Below are positions 17,805 to 26,599 of a DNA stretch of 64,000 nucleotides, piece by piece (the stretch's first letter is position 1; every line of letters starts with the position of its first letter). Under the pieces are notes generated by a model that worked only from the letters and a program-made list of their open reading frames with translations, ran no database searches and was not told the DNA's origin. The position numbers and the translations under genes are program-made. The stretch comes from CAZNPH01 sp964574985 (GTDB taxonomy: Bacteria; Bacteroidota; Bacteroidia; Bacteroidales; SM23-62): positions 62,001-126,000 of the forward strand of contig CAZNPH010000002.1 in assembly GCA_964574985.1 (NCBI GenBank), written 5' to 3'.

Positions 17805-18941
17805 ATGAACCTCCTTTATATCATAACCGTCTTGCTGCTTTTCGCATACTGCTGGATGATTTCCCGGCTGGGTGCAGGCTGGAAAAATCTGCACGGATAT
17901 GTCCGGGCACCAAATCCCGGAGAAAAAAAGAAATTTGTTTCCGTGGTGATCCCTGTCCGCAACGAGGAAAGGATCCTTTCCGGCATTGGCCGGGACCTTG
18001 CCTTCCAGGACTACCCCGGACATGCTTATGAGATCATTTTCATCGACGATCATTCCGCAGATGGGAGCCTGCGGATATTGGAGGGATTCGGGGGAAAGTT
18101 GAATAATTTGCGGGTATTGAAAGCGGACCAGGATCGTGGCGGGAAAAAAGCAGCTCTGGATAAGGGCATCCGCCATGCGAAGGGAGAGATAATTCTCACC
18201 ACCGATGCAGACTGCAGGGTAGGTCCCCGCTGGATCAGCACCATGGCTGGTTATTTTTCTGCCAATCCGCGTTGTCAGTTGTTGTCGGGTCCGGTAATCA
18301 TCAGGCCGGGAAAAGGATTCATGGGATATTTCGAACAATTGGAATACTCTGCCCTGGTGGGTTCGGGTGCCGGTGCCATTGGACTGCACAGGCCGCTGAT
18401 GTGCAGTTCCTCAAATCTTGCCTATTACAGGGAAAGCTACATAAGGCATGCCCGGGATATACATGCGGAGACCCCTTCAGGGGATGATGTTTTTCTTATG
18501 CTGGGTTTGAGCAGAAAGGATGCCCGTGCAATTTTTTTCATAAAGGACAGGGCAGCCATGGTGGAAACCGAAGGGGCGGGAAGCATAGGCGATTTTTTTA
18601 TGCAAAGGCTCAGATGGACTTCGAAAAGCCGTTATTACCGGGATTTAAATCCGGTATTTGTCGCCCTGTTGGTTTTTACCGTCAATGCCTGGCTTTGCAT
18701 GCTGTTCTGGGGGCTACTGATCGATTTTTATACGTTCCTTGTATCTTTTTTATTTGCAGTAAACATAAAAACAATTTGTGATTATCTGTTCTTCAGGCAA
18801 ATAAAAGGATTCCTCAATATCAGTGCCGGATTTTTCAAACTCATCCCGATGGAATTTATTTGCTTTCTTTACATACCCTTGATCGGGTTATCGGGAAGCA
18901 TTGTTCCGGTGAAATGGAAAGGAAGAAAATTAAAGACTTGA
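17805..18941 (+). CDS. Family 2 glycosyltransferase, membrane-anchored
   Basis: 378 residues. One N-terminal membrane helix (LLYIITVLLLFAYCWMISRL) precedes a GT-A domain with VSVVIPVRNEERIL, the IIFIDDHSADGS acidic pair and TTDADCRVGPRW (DxD). A further acidic SGDDVFL motif and the acceptor-site MQRLRWTSKSRYYR (QxxRW type) follow, and three more hydrophobic segments close the protein. This is the processive GT2 layout (cellulose synthase/hyaluronan synthase superfamily, short form), which would add sugars from a nucleotide-sugar donor at the inner membrane. Donor and product are unknown. The last 28 bases overlap the following ABC permease gene. Confidence 0.85.
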   Translation: MNLLYIITVLLLFAYCWMISRLGAGWKNLHGYVRAPNPGEKKKFVSVVIPVRNEERILSGIGRDLAFQDYPGHAYEIIFIDDHSADGSLRILEGFGGKLNNLRVLKADQDRGGKKAALDKGIRHAKGEIILTTDADCRVGPRWISTMAGYFSANPRCQLLSGPVIIRPGKGFMGYFEQLEYSALVGSGAGAIGLHRPLMCSSSNLAYYRESYIRHARDIHAETPSGDDVFLMLGLSRKDARAIFFIKDRAAMVETEGAGSIGDFFMQRLRWTSKSRYYRDLNPVFVALLVFTVNAWLCMLFWGLLIDFYTFLVSFLFAVNIKTICDYLFFRQIKGFLNISAGFFKLIPMEFICFLYIPLIGLSGSIVPVKWKGRKLKT

Positions 18942-20185
18942 GCAGTCAGAGGGAAACATACGAACTTGTTATCAGCGGGTCTCCTGCCGGAATCCTCTGG
19001 AAACGTTTTTCCAGGAACATCCTGTCCGTGACCGGGGGGATTGTGATCCTGGCGGTTTTTCTCCTGGCCCTTTTTGCATACCTGATCATCCCTGACAGCA
19101 CCCCCCATGCAAATGAGCAACATCTGGAACTGTCAACCAGGAAGCCAGGATTCTCTGTCAGGATGTTGCGGATAAAAAAGAATGAAAAAATACCGGTCAG
19201 ATCCCTGTCTGCCAGATTGCTTTCGGGCCAGCCCGGTCAGTTTAACCGTATACCCATTGATACTTTCTGTTTTCAGGGCGACCGGATCGTGATCACCACA
19301 TTCAATGATGTTCAGGGTGAAAAGGGATTCGTGCAGTCCTATTCGCTTCCGGACGTGGTATTTCCCCTTGATTATGAAGCAACCCCGTTTATGGTTGAGG
19401 ATGGCGTGTGGCGTTTACGGGATGTTCATGGACGTTTTCATGATGTATCCATCCGGCATTTGAAGGAAAAGATACTGGAGGAACACATCATTGAAGAAAG
19501 ATATCCCCTGGGAACCGACCGTTTTGGCAGGGATTTGTTGAGCAGACTCATCCTGGGTGCGCGGATTTCTTTGTCCGTCGGTTTCATTGCCGTATTCATA
19601 TCCCTGGTTCTTGGCATAACGATGGGTTCGGTGGCCGGTTATTTCCGGGGATATACCGACAGGCTGATCATGTGGCTCATCAATGTGGTCTGGTCCATTC
19701 CCACCCTGTTGTTGGCGATCACCATTACACTGGTCCTGGGAAAGGGATTCTGGCAGGTGTTTGTTGCTGTCGGACTTACCATGTGGGTGGAAGTGGCCAG
19801 GGTGGTCCGCGGCCAGGTGCTCAGCCTTCGGGAAAAGGAATATGTTGAAGCCGGTCGCGCTCTTGGGTACAGCCATTCCCGGTTGTTGTTCCGTCACATT
19901 GTCCCCAACGCCCTGAGTCCGGTCATCATCATCGCCGCCGCCAATTTTGCTTCTGCCATTTTGATCGAGGCAGGATTGAGTTTCCTGGGCATCGGGATAC
20001 AACCGCCTCTCCCCTCATGGGGTTCGATGATCAGGGACCATTACGGGTACTTTTTGGTGGACATGGCATACCTTGCTGTCCTTCCGGGAGTGGCGATCAT
20101 GATCCTTGTCCTTGCCTTTACCATGATCGGAAACGGCTTCAGGGATGCGCTGGATACCAGAAACCTGGTCATCGCGGGTGGATGA
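18914..20185 (+). CDS. ABC transporter permease, DppC/OppC-like, with large periplasmic insert
   Basis: About 423 residues, longer than the usual 280-300 of DppC. An N-terminal helix (LSVTGGIVILAVFLLALFAYLI) is followed by about 130 residues outside the membrane. The standard core follows: LGTDRFGRDLLSRLILGARIS (DppC signature), five membrane spans and the cytoplasmic EAA loop EYVEAGRALGYSHSRLLFRHIVPN that docks the ATPase. It would form the pore of a peptide or nickel-type importer. Partner DppB, ATPases and binding protein are not in the window. The start at 18914 is inside the end of the GT2 gene. An upstream ATG at 18860 is deeper in the overlap and less likely. Confidence 0.88.
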   Translation: MERKKIKDLSSQRETYELVISGSPAGILWKRFSRNILSVTGGIVILAVFLLALFAYLIIPDSTPHANEQHLELSTRKPGFSVRMLRIKKNEKIPVRSLSARLLSGQPGQFNRIPIDTFCFQGDRIVITTFNDVQGEKGFVQSYSLPDVVFPLDYEATPFMVEDGVWRLRDVHGRFHDVSIRHLKEKILEEHIIEERYPLGTDRFGRDLLSRLILGARISLSVGFIAVFISLVLGITMGSVAGYFRGYTDRLIMWLINVVWSIPTLLLAITITLVLGKGFWQVFVAVGLTMWVEVARVVRGQVLSLREKEYVEAGRALGYSHSRLLFRHIVPNALSPVIIIAAANFASAILIEAGLSFLGIGIQPPLPSWGSMIRDHYGYFLVDMAYLAVLPGVAIMILVLAFTMIGNGFRDALDTRNLVIAGG

Positions 20186-20191
20186 ATAAAT

Positions 20192-20995
20192 TCAGAGGTC
20201 CCTTTTTCTTAAGATCAGTCCGGAGAAATAAACAAACGCTGCCAGATATATCAAAGCCATCAAAAGATTGATATAAATAGGCAATTCCCGGGGGAGAACG
20301 CCCATTTCCCTCAGATCAAGGGTGCTTTCCCCGGAAGTAATGGAAAGGAATTCAGGTGTGGGTGTAAGGCTGGATATCGCTTTCATGGGGAAAAAAGGAC
20401 GTATGTGCCTGGGAAAAAAATGCCTGAAGACCGGTTCAATGATCAACCGGTATAAAACGAAAAGGGTGATGGATAAACCGGAGCTGCGGAACAAAATGGC
20501 AAAGAAGAGTCCGGCCGACATATATGCCATGGCCTGAACGAAATAAAGCAAAACAATCCGGAATTCAGCGAATGGTTGGGAAAGATCCGCTCTGCCGGAA
20601 AAAAAGAATCCGAAGACAAAACCGCAGGTCGCCACCAGCAGGAATCCGTACAGGGCCGTGCACAGGATAAGGAATCCTTTCCCGCCCAGCAGTTGGTTCC
20701 TGCTGAGTCCGCTAATCACCTGCTGCCTGAATGTGCCGAAGGCGTATTCATTGCAGGTCATGAAGATGATCATGATGGCCAGGAGAATATTGAACCAACT
20801 GGCAATCCAGGAAAAAAAACCCCACACATGAGGAAAACGGAACAGATGTTCTGTACTGAACTCCGGCAGGGTGATGTTCAGGCGGGAAGCGATCAGTACC
20901 ACCATGAGAAACAAAATGAAATGCAGACCGATAACCACATGGAATGATGTGCAGGAAAGTGTTTTTATCGATTCAACCCGTACAATTTGTCTCAT
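20192..20995 (-). CDS. ABC-2 type exporter permease
   Basis: 267 residues with six hydrophobic segments. It begins MRQIVRVESIKTLSCTSFHV, which is amphipathic as in ABC-2 permeases, and has the internal NEYAFGTFRQQVISGLSRNQ segment (re-oriented cytoplasmic helix between spans 2 and 3) characteristic of the ABC2 family. Its start overlaps the stop of the ATPase gene by four bases (ATGA), so the two form one translationally coupled exporter. The substrate is unknown (lipid, antibiotic or peptide are typical). It ends 6 bases from the convergent DppC-like gene. Confidence 0.85.
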   Translation of the reverse strand: MRQIVRVESIKTLSCTSFHVVIGLHFILFLMVVLIASRLNITLPEFSTEHLFRFPHVWGFFSWIASWFNILLAIMIIFMTCNEYAFGTFRQQVISGLSRNQLLGGKGFLILCTALYGFLLVATCGFVFGFFFSGRADLSQPFAEFRIVLLYFVQAMAYMSAGLFFAILFRSSGLSITLFVLYRLIIEPVFRHFFPRHIRPFFPMKAISSLTPTPEFLSITSGESTLDLREMGVLPRELPIYINLLMALIYLAAFVYFSGLILRKRDL

Positions 20996-21879
20996 TGAAC
21001 AAGTTCAAGAAATTGTGATTCCAGACTCCGTTTCCTATGTACCAGTCCTGAAAGAACGATTCCATTCTCAAAAGCAATCCTGTTCAGGTCAGCGGGGCCG
21101 CAGTCCTTTCTGAGGATGAGGGTGATCTGTTTGTCTTTGACTGCAAACGATTTGGCCAGTCCCGCTTCTTCGATGATCCCCAGGAATTTTTCGGGCTGGT
21201 CGGTGTTGAGAACCACCTGGGCTTCTCCCTGCAATAATTCATTTACCCTGCCTTCGGCTATGATCCTGCCTTCCTTCAGAATGCCCGCGTGGGAACATAC
21301 TTTTTCCACTTCATCAAGAATATGACTGGCCAGAATAATGGTTTTGCGGTTTGTGGCTTCCATCCTGATGATCTCACGGACTTCGGCAATGCCCTCCGGA
21401 TCAAGTCCGTTTGCCGGCTCATCGAGCACAAGGATTTCAGGATTCCCCAGGAGAACGGCGGCCAGGGCAAGCCTTTGTTTCATTCCCAGTGACAGGGTGT
21501 CATACCGGGAGTTTCTTCTTGAAGAAAGCCGGGTAATGTCGAGGACACGGTCAATGTCTTTTTCCGGTATATCTTTTATGGTTGAAATGATGCGAAGATT
21601 GTTGCTGAGACTCAGGTAGGGATAAAAACCGGGCACTTCCACCAGTGCCCCGGTTTTTTTCCTTACGGAGGATGCGGGTTTTTTCCCGAACCAGGAATAT
21701 TCTCCTTTGTCCTGGCCAATAATGCCGGTGATGATGGCCAGTGTGGTGGTTTTTCCGCTCCCGTTGGGCCCCAAAAGTCCGTATACAGAACCCTGTCCCA
21801 CATGGATGGACAGGTCATCGATGGCTGTGATCCTTCCGTATTTTTTGCTCAGGTTCCGGGTAACGAGTATGTTTTCCAA
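20992..21879 (-). CDS. ABC transporter ATP-binding subunit (ABC-2 exporter)
   Basis: 295 residues. Walker A GLLGPNGSGKTTTLA, a non-canonical signature TLSLGMKQRLALA, Walker B ILVLDEPANGLDP and the H-loop ILASHILDEVEK are in order. A C-terminal extension of about 80 residues (DQPEKFLGIIEEAGL) is typical of the BcrA/NatA exporter group. It powers the permease encoded at 20192-20995. The upstream recQ stop is 42 bases away on the same strand. Confidence 0.93.
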   Translation of the reverse strand: MENILVTRNLSKKYGRITAIDDLSIHVGQGSVYGLLGPNGSGKTTTLAIITGIIGQDKGEYSWFGKKPASSVRKKTGALVEVPGFYPYLSLSNNLRIISTIKDIPEKDIDRVLDITRLSSRRNSRYDTLSLGMKQRLALAAVLLGNPEILVLDEPANGLDPEGIAEVREIIRMEATNRKTIILASHILDEVEKVCSHAGILKEGRIIAEGRVNELLQGEAQVVLNTDQPEKFLGIIEEAGLAKSFAVKDKQITLILRKDCGPADLNRIAFENGIVLSGLVHRKRSLESQFLELVQ

Positions 21880-21920
21880 AGCTTTTTTGTTTGCGGCAGG
21901 TATATAAATGATTTCCTGGC

Positions 21921-24107
21921 CTAATGCCCCATTTCCGAAAGAAACTTGATTCTCATCAACCGGATATCTTCAGGGGTATATTCATCCTCACCCAGTTCAT
22001 CCAGGGCATCCCGGATCGATTCGGTTTCGGCCGTGTCCCTGAAATATTCAAAAATTTCCTCCTGGTGTTCTTCATCCAGCATTTCATTGATATAGTAATC
22101 AATATTCAATTTGGTTCCCGAATTGACAATGGCTTCTATCTCATCAAGAAGCTGGTCCATTTCCAGGGATTTTGCACTGGCAATATCTTCCAGGGATACT
22201 TTCCTGTCAATATTCTGAATGATGAAGACCTTGAGCCCTGATTTGTTCACCACAGATTTAACAACCATATCCTGTGGACGGATGATCTCTTTGTCCTCAA
22301 CGTAGGAGTTGATCAGTTCCACGAATTCTTTGCCATAACGGCGGGCTTTTCCCGAACCGACTCCATGGATGTTCCGGAGCTCATCAATATCGACCGGATA
22401 TTGCGTGGCCATGTCCTCCAGCGAGGGGTCCTGAAAAATAACAAATGGCGGCAGGTTCAGTTTTCTTGATACTTTTTTGCGAAGGTCTTTCAAAATGCTC
22501 AGCAATTCTTCGTCCACCGTTCCGGTCTTGCCGAAACCGGAATTTTCGCCCGCCTCGCTGATGTCGTATTCATGATCTTCAGAAAACATGAACGATGTGG
22601 GGTTTTCCAGATATTCCCTGCCCTTTTCGGTAAGCTTCAGCAGTCCGTAATTCTCAATATCCTTGTGTATGAATTGTGCAATAAGTGCCTGGCGAAGGAC
22701 CGCATTCCAGAATTTCTCATCCTTTTCACTTCCTGTTCCGAATATTTCCAGATGATGATGCTTGTATGATTTTACCGACGCATCGGCTTTTCCGGCAAGG
22801 ATGTTTGCAATATGTGAGGCTTTGAATTTTTCATTGACTGCCAGGATTGCTTCCAGCGCTTTCACCATGTATTCTTTTCCTTCAAATTTTTCTTTCGGAT
22901 GCAGGCAGTTGTCACAGTTGTTGCATTTACCTTCCATAATCTCTCCGAAATAGTTCAGAAGCAATTTCGGGCGGCATACCGAAGATTCTGCATAGGAAAC
23001 CGTTTCCAGCAGCAATTGCTTTCCGATTTCCTGTTCGGCCAGGGGTTTCCCCTGCAGGAATTTTTCAAGCTTCTGAATGTCCTTGTAACTGTAAAAAGCG
23101 ATACACCTTCCTTCACCTCCATCCCGGCCTGCACGGCCTGTTTCCTGGTAATAGCTTTCCAGGCTTTTGGGGATGTCATAATGAATGACAAAGCGGACAT
23201 CCGGTTTATCGATGCCCATTCCGAAAGCAATGGTTGCTACAATGACATCGATCTCTTCCATCAGGAACATATCCTGGTTCCTGGTTCTGGTGGCAGAGTC
23301 CATTCCGGCATGGTAGGGAAGCGACCGGATCCCGTTCACTTTCAGGGTTTCAGCAAGTTGTTCAACCTTTTTCCTGCTCAGGCAATACACAATGCCGGAT
23401 TTGCCGGGATTATTCAGGATATATTTAATGATTTCCTTGGTTGCGTTTGCCTTGGGCCTGATCTCATAGTACAGGCTCTCTCTTCTGAATGAAGATTTGA
23501 ATACGTTGGCTTCCAGCATATCAAGGTTTTTCTGAATATCATGCTGAACCTTGGGTGTGGCAGTTGCCGTAAGTGCAATGATGGGAGATTTGCCAATTCG
23601 GTTGATGATGGGGCGTATCTTTCTGTATTCCGGCCTGAAATCATGTCCCCATTCAGAGATACAATGTGCTTCATCAACGGCATAAAAGGAAATTCTGATC
23701 TTTTTCAGAAATTCAATATTGTCGGTTTTGGTCAGGGATTCAGGAGCCACATACAGCAATTTGGTTTTTTCATCCAGCAGGTCTTTTTTTACCCTTTCAA
23801 GCTGGGCTTTTGTCAGGGATGAATTCAGAAAATGGGCAATGCCATCCTGTTCACTGAAGGCCCTCATGGCGTCAACCTGATTCTTCATCAATGCGATCAG
23901 GGGGGATATGACAATGGCTGTTCCCTCCATCAACAAAGAGGGAAGCTGGTAGCAAAGGGATTTTCCTCCTCCTGTTGGCATAAGTACAAAAGCATCCTTC
24001 TTGTCAAGGACATTCCGGATGATCTGTTCCTGATTGCCCTTGAAAGTATCAAAACCAAAATACTCTTTCAGCCACCTGTTCAACGATATTTGTTCTGTTT
24101 TCCTCAT
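21921..24107 (-). CDS. recQ: ATP-dependent DNA helicase RecQ
   Basis: 728 residues. The SF2 core has motif 0 FGFDTFKGNQEQII, Walker A MPTGGGKSLCYQLP, the DEAH box YAVDEAHCISEWGHDFRP, and motif VI YQETGRAGRDG. The RQC zinc site follows with cysteines in VCRPKLLLNYFGE and CNNCDNCLHP, then a winged helix. An HRDC domain spans about residues 530-610. The C-terminal 120 residues form an additional acidic, helical segment that makes it longer than E. coli RecQ (about 610). It unwinds forks and recombination intermediates. No promoter was identified. Confidence 0.96.
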   Translation of the reverse strand: MRKTEQISLNRWLKEYFGFDTFKGNQEQIIRNVLDKKDAFVLMPTGGGKSLCYQLPSLLMEGTAIVISPLIALMKNQVDAMRAFSEQDGIAHFLNSSLTKAQLERVKKDLLDEKTKLLYVAPESLTKTDNIEFLKKIRISFYAVDEAHCISEWGHDFRPEYRKIRPIINRIGKSPIIALTATATPKVQHDIQKNLDMLEANVFKSSFRRESLYYEIRPKANATKEIIKYILNNPGKSGIVYCLSRKKVEQLAETLKVNGIRSLPYHAGMDSATRTRNQDMFLMEEIDVIVATIAFGMGIDKPDVRFVIHYDIPKSLESYYQETGRAGRDGGEGRCIAFYSYKDIQKLEKFLQGKPLAEQEIGKQLLLETVSYAESSVCRPKLLLNYFGEIMEGKCNNCDNCLHPKEKFEGKEYMVKALEAILAVNEKFKASHIANILAGKADASVKSYKHHHLEIFGTGSEKDEKFWNAVLRQALIAQFIHKDIENYGLLKLTEKGREYLENPTSFMFSEDHEYDISEAGENSGFGKTGTVDEELLSILKDLRKKVSRKLNLPPFVIFQDPSLEDMATQYPVDIDELRNIHGVGSGKARRYGKEFVELINSYVEDKEIIRPQDMVVKSVVNKSGLKVFIIQNIDRKVSLEDIASAKSLEMDQLLDEIEAIVNSGTKLNIDYYINEMLDEEHQEEIFEYFRDTAETESIRDALDELGEDEYTPEDIRLMRIKFLSEMGH

Positions 24108-24401
24108 AAATACATTACACAGAATAATTCCCCGCCAGGCCGGAGCGGCTTCATACAGGGCAAAAAGAATTTATTAATTTAAGAATTTTCACACTGAAAA
24201 TTGAATTCACGGGAGGATTTTTATGGGATTTTTGACAAAATCCGGTAATTGTCATATGCTCTATTCCAGTTTTAAAATATATCAATACATTTGTAGTCTG
24301 GAATTGAGGGGGTATGAGAGCAAATTAAACGAAAAGAGAATCCTCCGGGTTTTTCATTACAAAAATCAGACCAATGCTTGAATATATTCAATGCTGTAAA
24401 G
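24108..24401 (+). other. Intergenic region between divergent recQ and tatC
   Basis: About 290 bases, AT-rich. Apart from the TACATTTG box at 24286-24293 I see no convincing gene, hairpin or repeat. Reading frames crossing it have no recognisable protein. Confidence 0.5.
24286..24293 (+). promoter_or_regulatory. -7 box upstream of tatC
   Basis: TACATTTG matches TAnnTTTG exactly. The predicted transcript starts near 24300, about 100 bases before the tatC ATG. The -33 region is unclear. Confidence 0.4.
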
Positions 24402-25232
24402 ATGGCTAAGAAAAGCGCACAAAATGAAATGTCTTTCCTGGAACACCTGGAAGTGTTCAGATGGCATTTGATCAGGTCCATCGTGGCCATCCTGGTTTTT
24501 GCCATTGTGGCCTTTATTTTTAAGGATATCGTATTCAACGGAGTGATCCTTGCCCCCAAAACGCCGGAGTTTATTACCAACCGTCTTTTGTGTTCATTCG
24601 GCAAACAGTTGGGGGTGCTTACCCTTTGTATCAATTCAAAGCCGTTCCAGGTGATCAGCATAAAGATGGCCGGACAATTTTCCATGCACATCATGGTGTC
24701 GGTGATTACAGGTTTTGTCGTCGCGTTTCCATATGTTTTCTGGGAATTCTGGCATTTCATTACTCCGGCCCTTTACACCAAAGAAAAACAACATGCAAGT
24801 GGTGCTGTTTTTTATAGCTCCCTGCTTTTCCTGTTGGGTGTTGTTTTCGGGTATTTCGTGATCGTTCCCCTTTCGGTTCATTTCCTGGGTTCATACAGTG
24901 TATCGGAGCAGGTGACCAACCAGATCAATCTTGTTTCCTATGTTGGCACGGTGGCGTCGGTTGTTCTGGCAGCAGGAGTGATTTTTGAACTGCCCATTCT
25001 TGTTTACTTCCTCAGCAAAGTGGGGCTGGTTACCCCGGATTTTCTCAGAAAATACAGAAAACACTCCCTGGTGCTCATCCTGGCACTGTCGGCCATCATC
25101 ACCCCTCCGGATATATTCAGCCAGATACTGGTGTCTTTTCCGTTGATCATATTGTATGAAATCGGGATAAGCATATCCAGGCGCATCATGAAGAGCCAGG
25201 AATTACCCGGGGATGATGAAAAACAGGATTGA
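24402..25232 (+). CDS. tatC: Twin-arginine translocase subunit TatC
   Basis: About 276 residues. The conserved N-terminal motif MSFLEHLEVFRWHLIRSIVA (FLEHLxELR type, signal-peptide binding) precedes six membrane spans. An enlarged first periplasmic loop contains FKAV-like QVISIKMAGQF, and the second half carries GFVVAFPYVFWEFWHFITPAL and the late ALSAIITPPDIFSQ motif. It recognises twin-arginine signal peptides and forms the Tat translocon with TatA. No tatA or tatB is in the window. The start at 24402 (MAKKSAQNEMSFLEHL) matches family N-termini better than ATG 24378. It is followed 20 bases later by lptB. Confidence 0.95.
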   Translation: MAKKSAQNEMSFLEHLEVFRWHLIRSIVAILVFAIVAFIFKDIVFNGVILAPKTPEFITNRLLCSFGKQLGVLTLCINSKPFQVISIKMAGQFSMHIMVSVITGFVVAFPYVFWEFWHFITPALYTKEKQHASGAVFYSSLLFLLGVVFGYFVIVPLSVHFLGSYSVSEQVTNQINLVSYVGTVASVVLAAGVIFELPILVYFLSKVGLVTPDFLRKYRKHSLVLILALSAIITPPDIFSQILVSFPLIILYEIGISISRRIMKSQELPGDDEKQD

Positions 25233-25252
25233 TGTTAACAACTTTTGACCGG

Positions 25253-25984
25253 ATGAGATTATACACAAAAAATCTGGTAAAAAAATACAGGTCCCGTGCC
25301 GTGGTAAATAGGGTTTCGATCGAAGTAGAGCAGGGAGAGATCGTTGGATTGCTGGGACCCAACGGTGCAGGCAAGACCACAACGTTCTACATGATCGTTG
25401 GTTTGATCACCCCAAAGGAAGGACGGATCTTTATGGATCAGCATGACATCACCCGTGAACCGGTCTATAAGAGGGCGCGGAAAGGTTTGGGATATCTTTC
25501 CCAGGAAGCTTCGGTGTTCAGAAAACTCTCGGTGGAAGACAATCTGTATGCCGTTCTTGAGATGTCGGATCTATCCAGGGAAGAGCAGCGCAGGAGAACA
25601 GAATCCCTGCTCAGGGAATTTGGACTGACCAGGATACGGAAGAGTCTGGGCATCCAGCTTTCCGGTGGAGAAAGAAGAAGAACTGAGATCGCCCGGGCAT
25701 TGGCACTGAATCCAAAATTCATCTTGCTTGACGAACCGTTCGCAGGCGTGGATCCCATTGCGGTGGAAGATATACAGGATATTGTATCCGGACTGAAAGA
25801 CAAGAACATCGGCATTTTGATTACCGACCACAATGTTCATGAAACCCTGTCTATAACCGACCGGGCCTATCTTTTGTTTGAAGGTGCGATCATGAAATCG
25901 GGTACGGCTGATGAACTGGCCCGTGACGAAGAAGTCAGGAAGGTTTACCTCGGACAGAAATTTGAGCTCAGGAACCGTCGATGA
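25253..25984 (+). CDS. lptB: LPS export ABC transporter ATPase LptB
   Basis: About 243 residues. It has MRLYTKNLVKKYRSRAVVN, Walker A LLGPNGAGKTTTFYMIVG, signature LSGGERRRTEIARAL, Walker B FILLDEPFAGVDP and the switch histidine in LITDHNVHETL, all as in LptB. The GYLSQEASVFRKLSVEDN stretch is diagnostic of this subfamily. It energises LPS extraction from the inner membrane with LptFG and LptC. The start at 25253 is chosen because family alignment starts there. ATG 25229 would overlap the tatC stop. Confidence 0.95.
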   Translation: MRLYTKNLVKKYRSRAVVNRVSIEVEQGEIVGLLGPNGAGKTTTFYMIVGLITPKEGRIFMDQHDITREPVYKRARKGLGYLSQEASVFRKLSVEDNLYAVLEMSDLSREEQRRRTESLLREFGLTRIRKSLGIQLSGGERRRTEIARALALNPKFILLDEPFAGVDPIAVEDIQDIVSGLKDKNIGILITDHNVHETLSITDRAYLLFEGAIMKSGTADELARDEEVRKVYLGQKFELRNRR

Positions 25985-26285
25985 GTTTGTGGGACATAAC
26001 CCGATCAGTCTGATATAAGGTAACTGCCCTTTCCTTCCGGAACCAGGCCGTCAATCCGGCCTGTTTACTGTCCGGATCGATCCGGACAACCGCATTGGCC
26101 GTTCCGGCAAGAAGCATCCCGTTCTCGTAAAACAATCCGTTCGGGTTCTCCGGCAATTGGTGATCCGGTAAATGCTTCCTCCCGTGAATCGGAAACATGG
26201 AGTTTCCCCCGGAAAACACCCATCCCCCTGGGCGCATTGAGTCCGTTTACCCATTTCAGATTAATTATTTCTCCGCTTCCGGATA
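25985..26285 (-). pseudogene. Remnant of an SMP-30/NHL-like beta-propeller gene
   Basis: The 447 bases between lptB and tRNA-Leu hold no intact gene. The minus strand carries two out-of-frame pieces reminiscent of an SMP-30/gluconolactonase-like propeller: first NLKWVNGLNAPRGMGVFRGK with LHVSD after it, then PENPNGLFYENGMLLAG and VVRIDPDSKQ in another frame. The order is as in the family, but the middle and both ends are missing. This fits a decayed gene after a large deletion. It could also be chance resemblance in a region without selective constraint. Confidence 0.45.
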
Positions 26286-26408
26286 GTTAGGAAATGAATC
26301 CGTTACCGGAAAGCAACTTTTATTTTGCAGGCACATCCCCGTGTCAGAATGGCAGGGTTGTTATAGGGGATTGTGAAGCCGCGGCTGTTATTTGTCAATA
26401 AAAAAGAA

Positions 26409-26416
26409 TAAATTTG
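26409..26416 (+). promoter_or_regulatory. -7 box for tRNA-Leu
   Basis: TAAATTTG, an exact TAnnTTTG match, 16 bases before the tRNA 5' end. A TTTG lies at 26391-26394, somewhat too close for the ideal -33 spacing. Confidence 0.5.
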
Positions 26417-26431
26417 CGCAGAATTTTACAG

Positions 26432-26515
26432 GCGGATGTGGCGGAATTGGTAGACGCGCCAGACTTAGGATCTGGTGCCTTAAACGGCGTGGGGGTTCGA
26501 GTCCCTTCATCCGCA
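26432..26515 (+). tRNA. tRNA-Leu (anticodon UAG)
   Basis: The acceptor stem GCGGATG pairs with CATCCGC. The anticodon stem CCAGA/TCTGG encloses the loop CTTAGGA, giving anticodon UAG. A long variable arm (GTGCCTTAAACGGCGT) identifies a class II tRNA, and the T arm GGGGGTTCGAGTCCC follows. About 84 bases. CCA is not encoded. Confidence 0.97.
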
Positions 26516-26599
26516 CAGTCCGGAACCTTTTTAGTCTCCGGTCAGATCGCGGATGACGGCATGGATTTTGGAAGCAATCAACCATTAAATTGAATAAGT

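Noticed and set aside
24272..24760. Minus-strand frame of 162 codons
   Set aside because: Lies antisense to tatC. No family resemblance.
26388..26585. Minus-strand frame of 65 codons over tRNA-Leu
   Set aside because: It is the antisense of the tRNA, a well-known source of false proteins.
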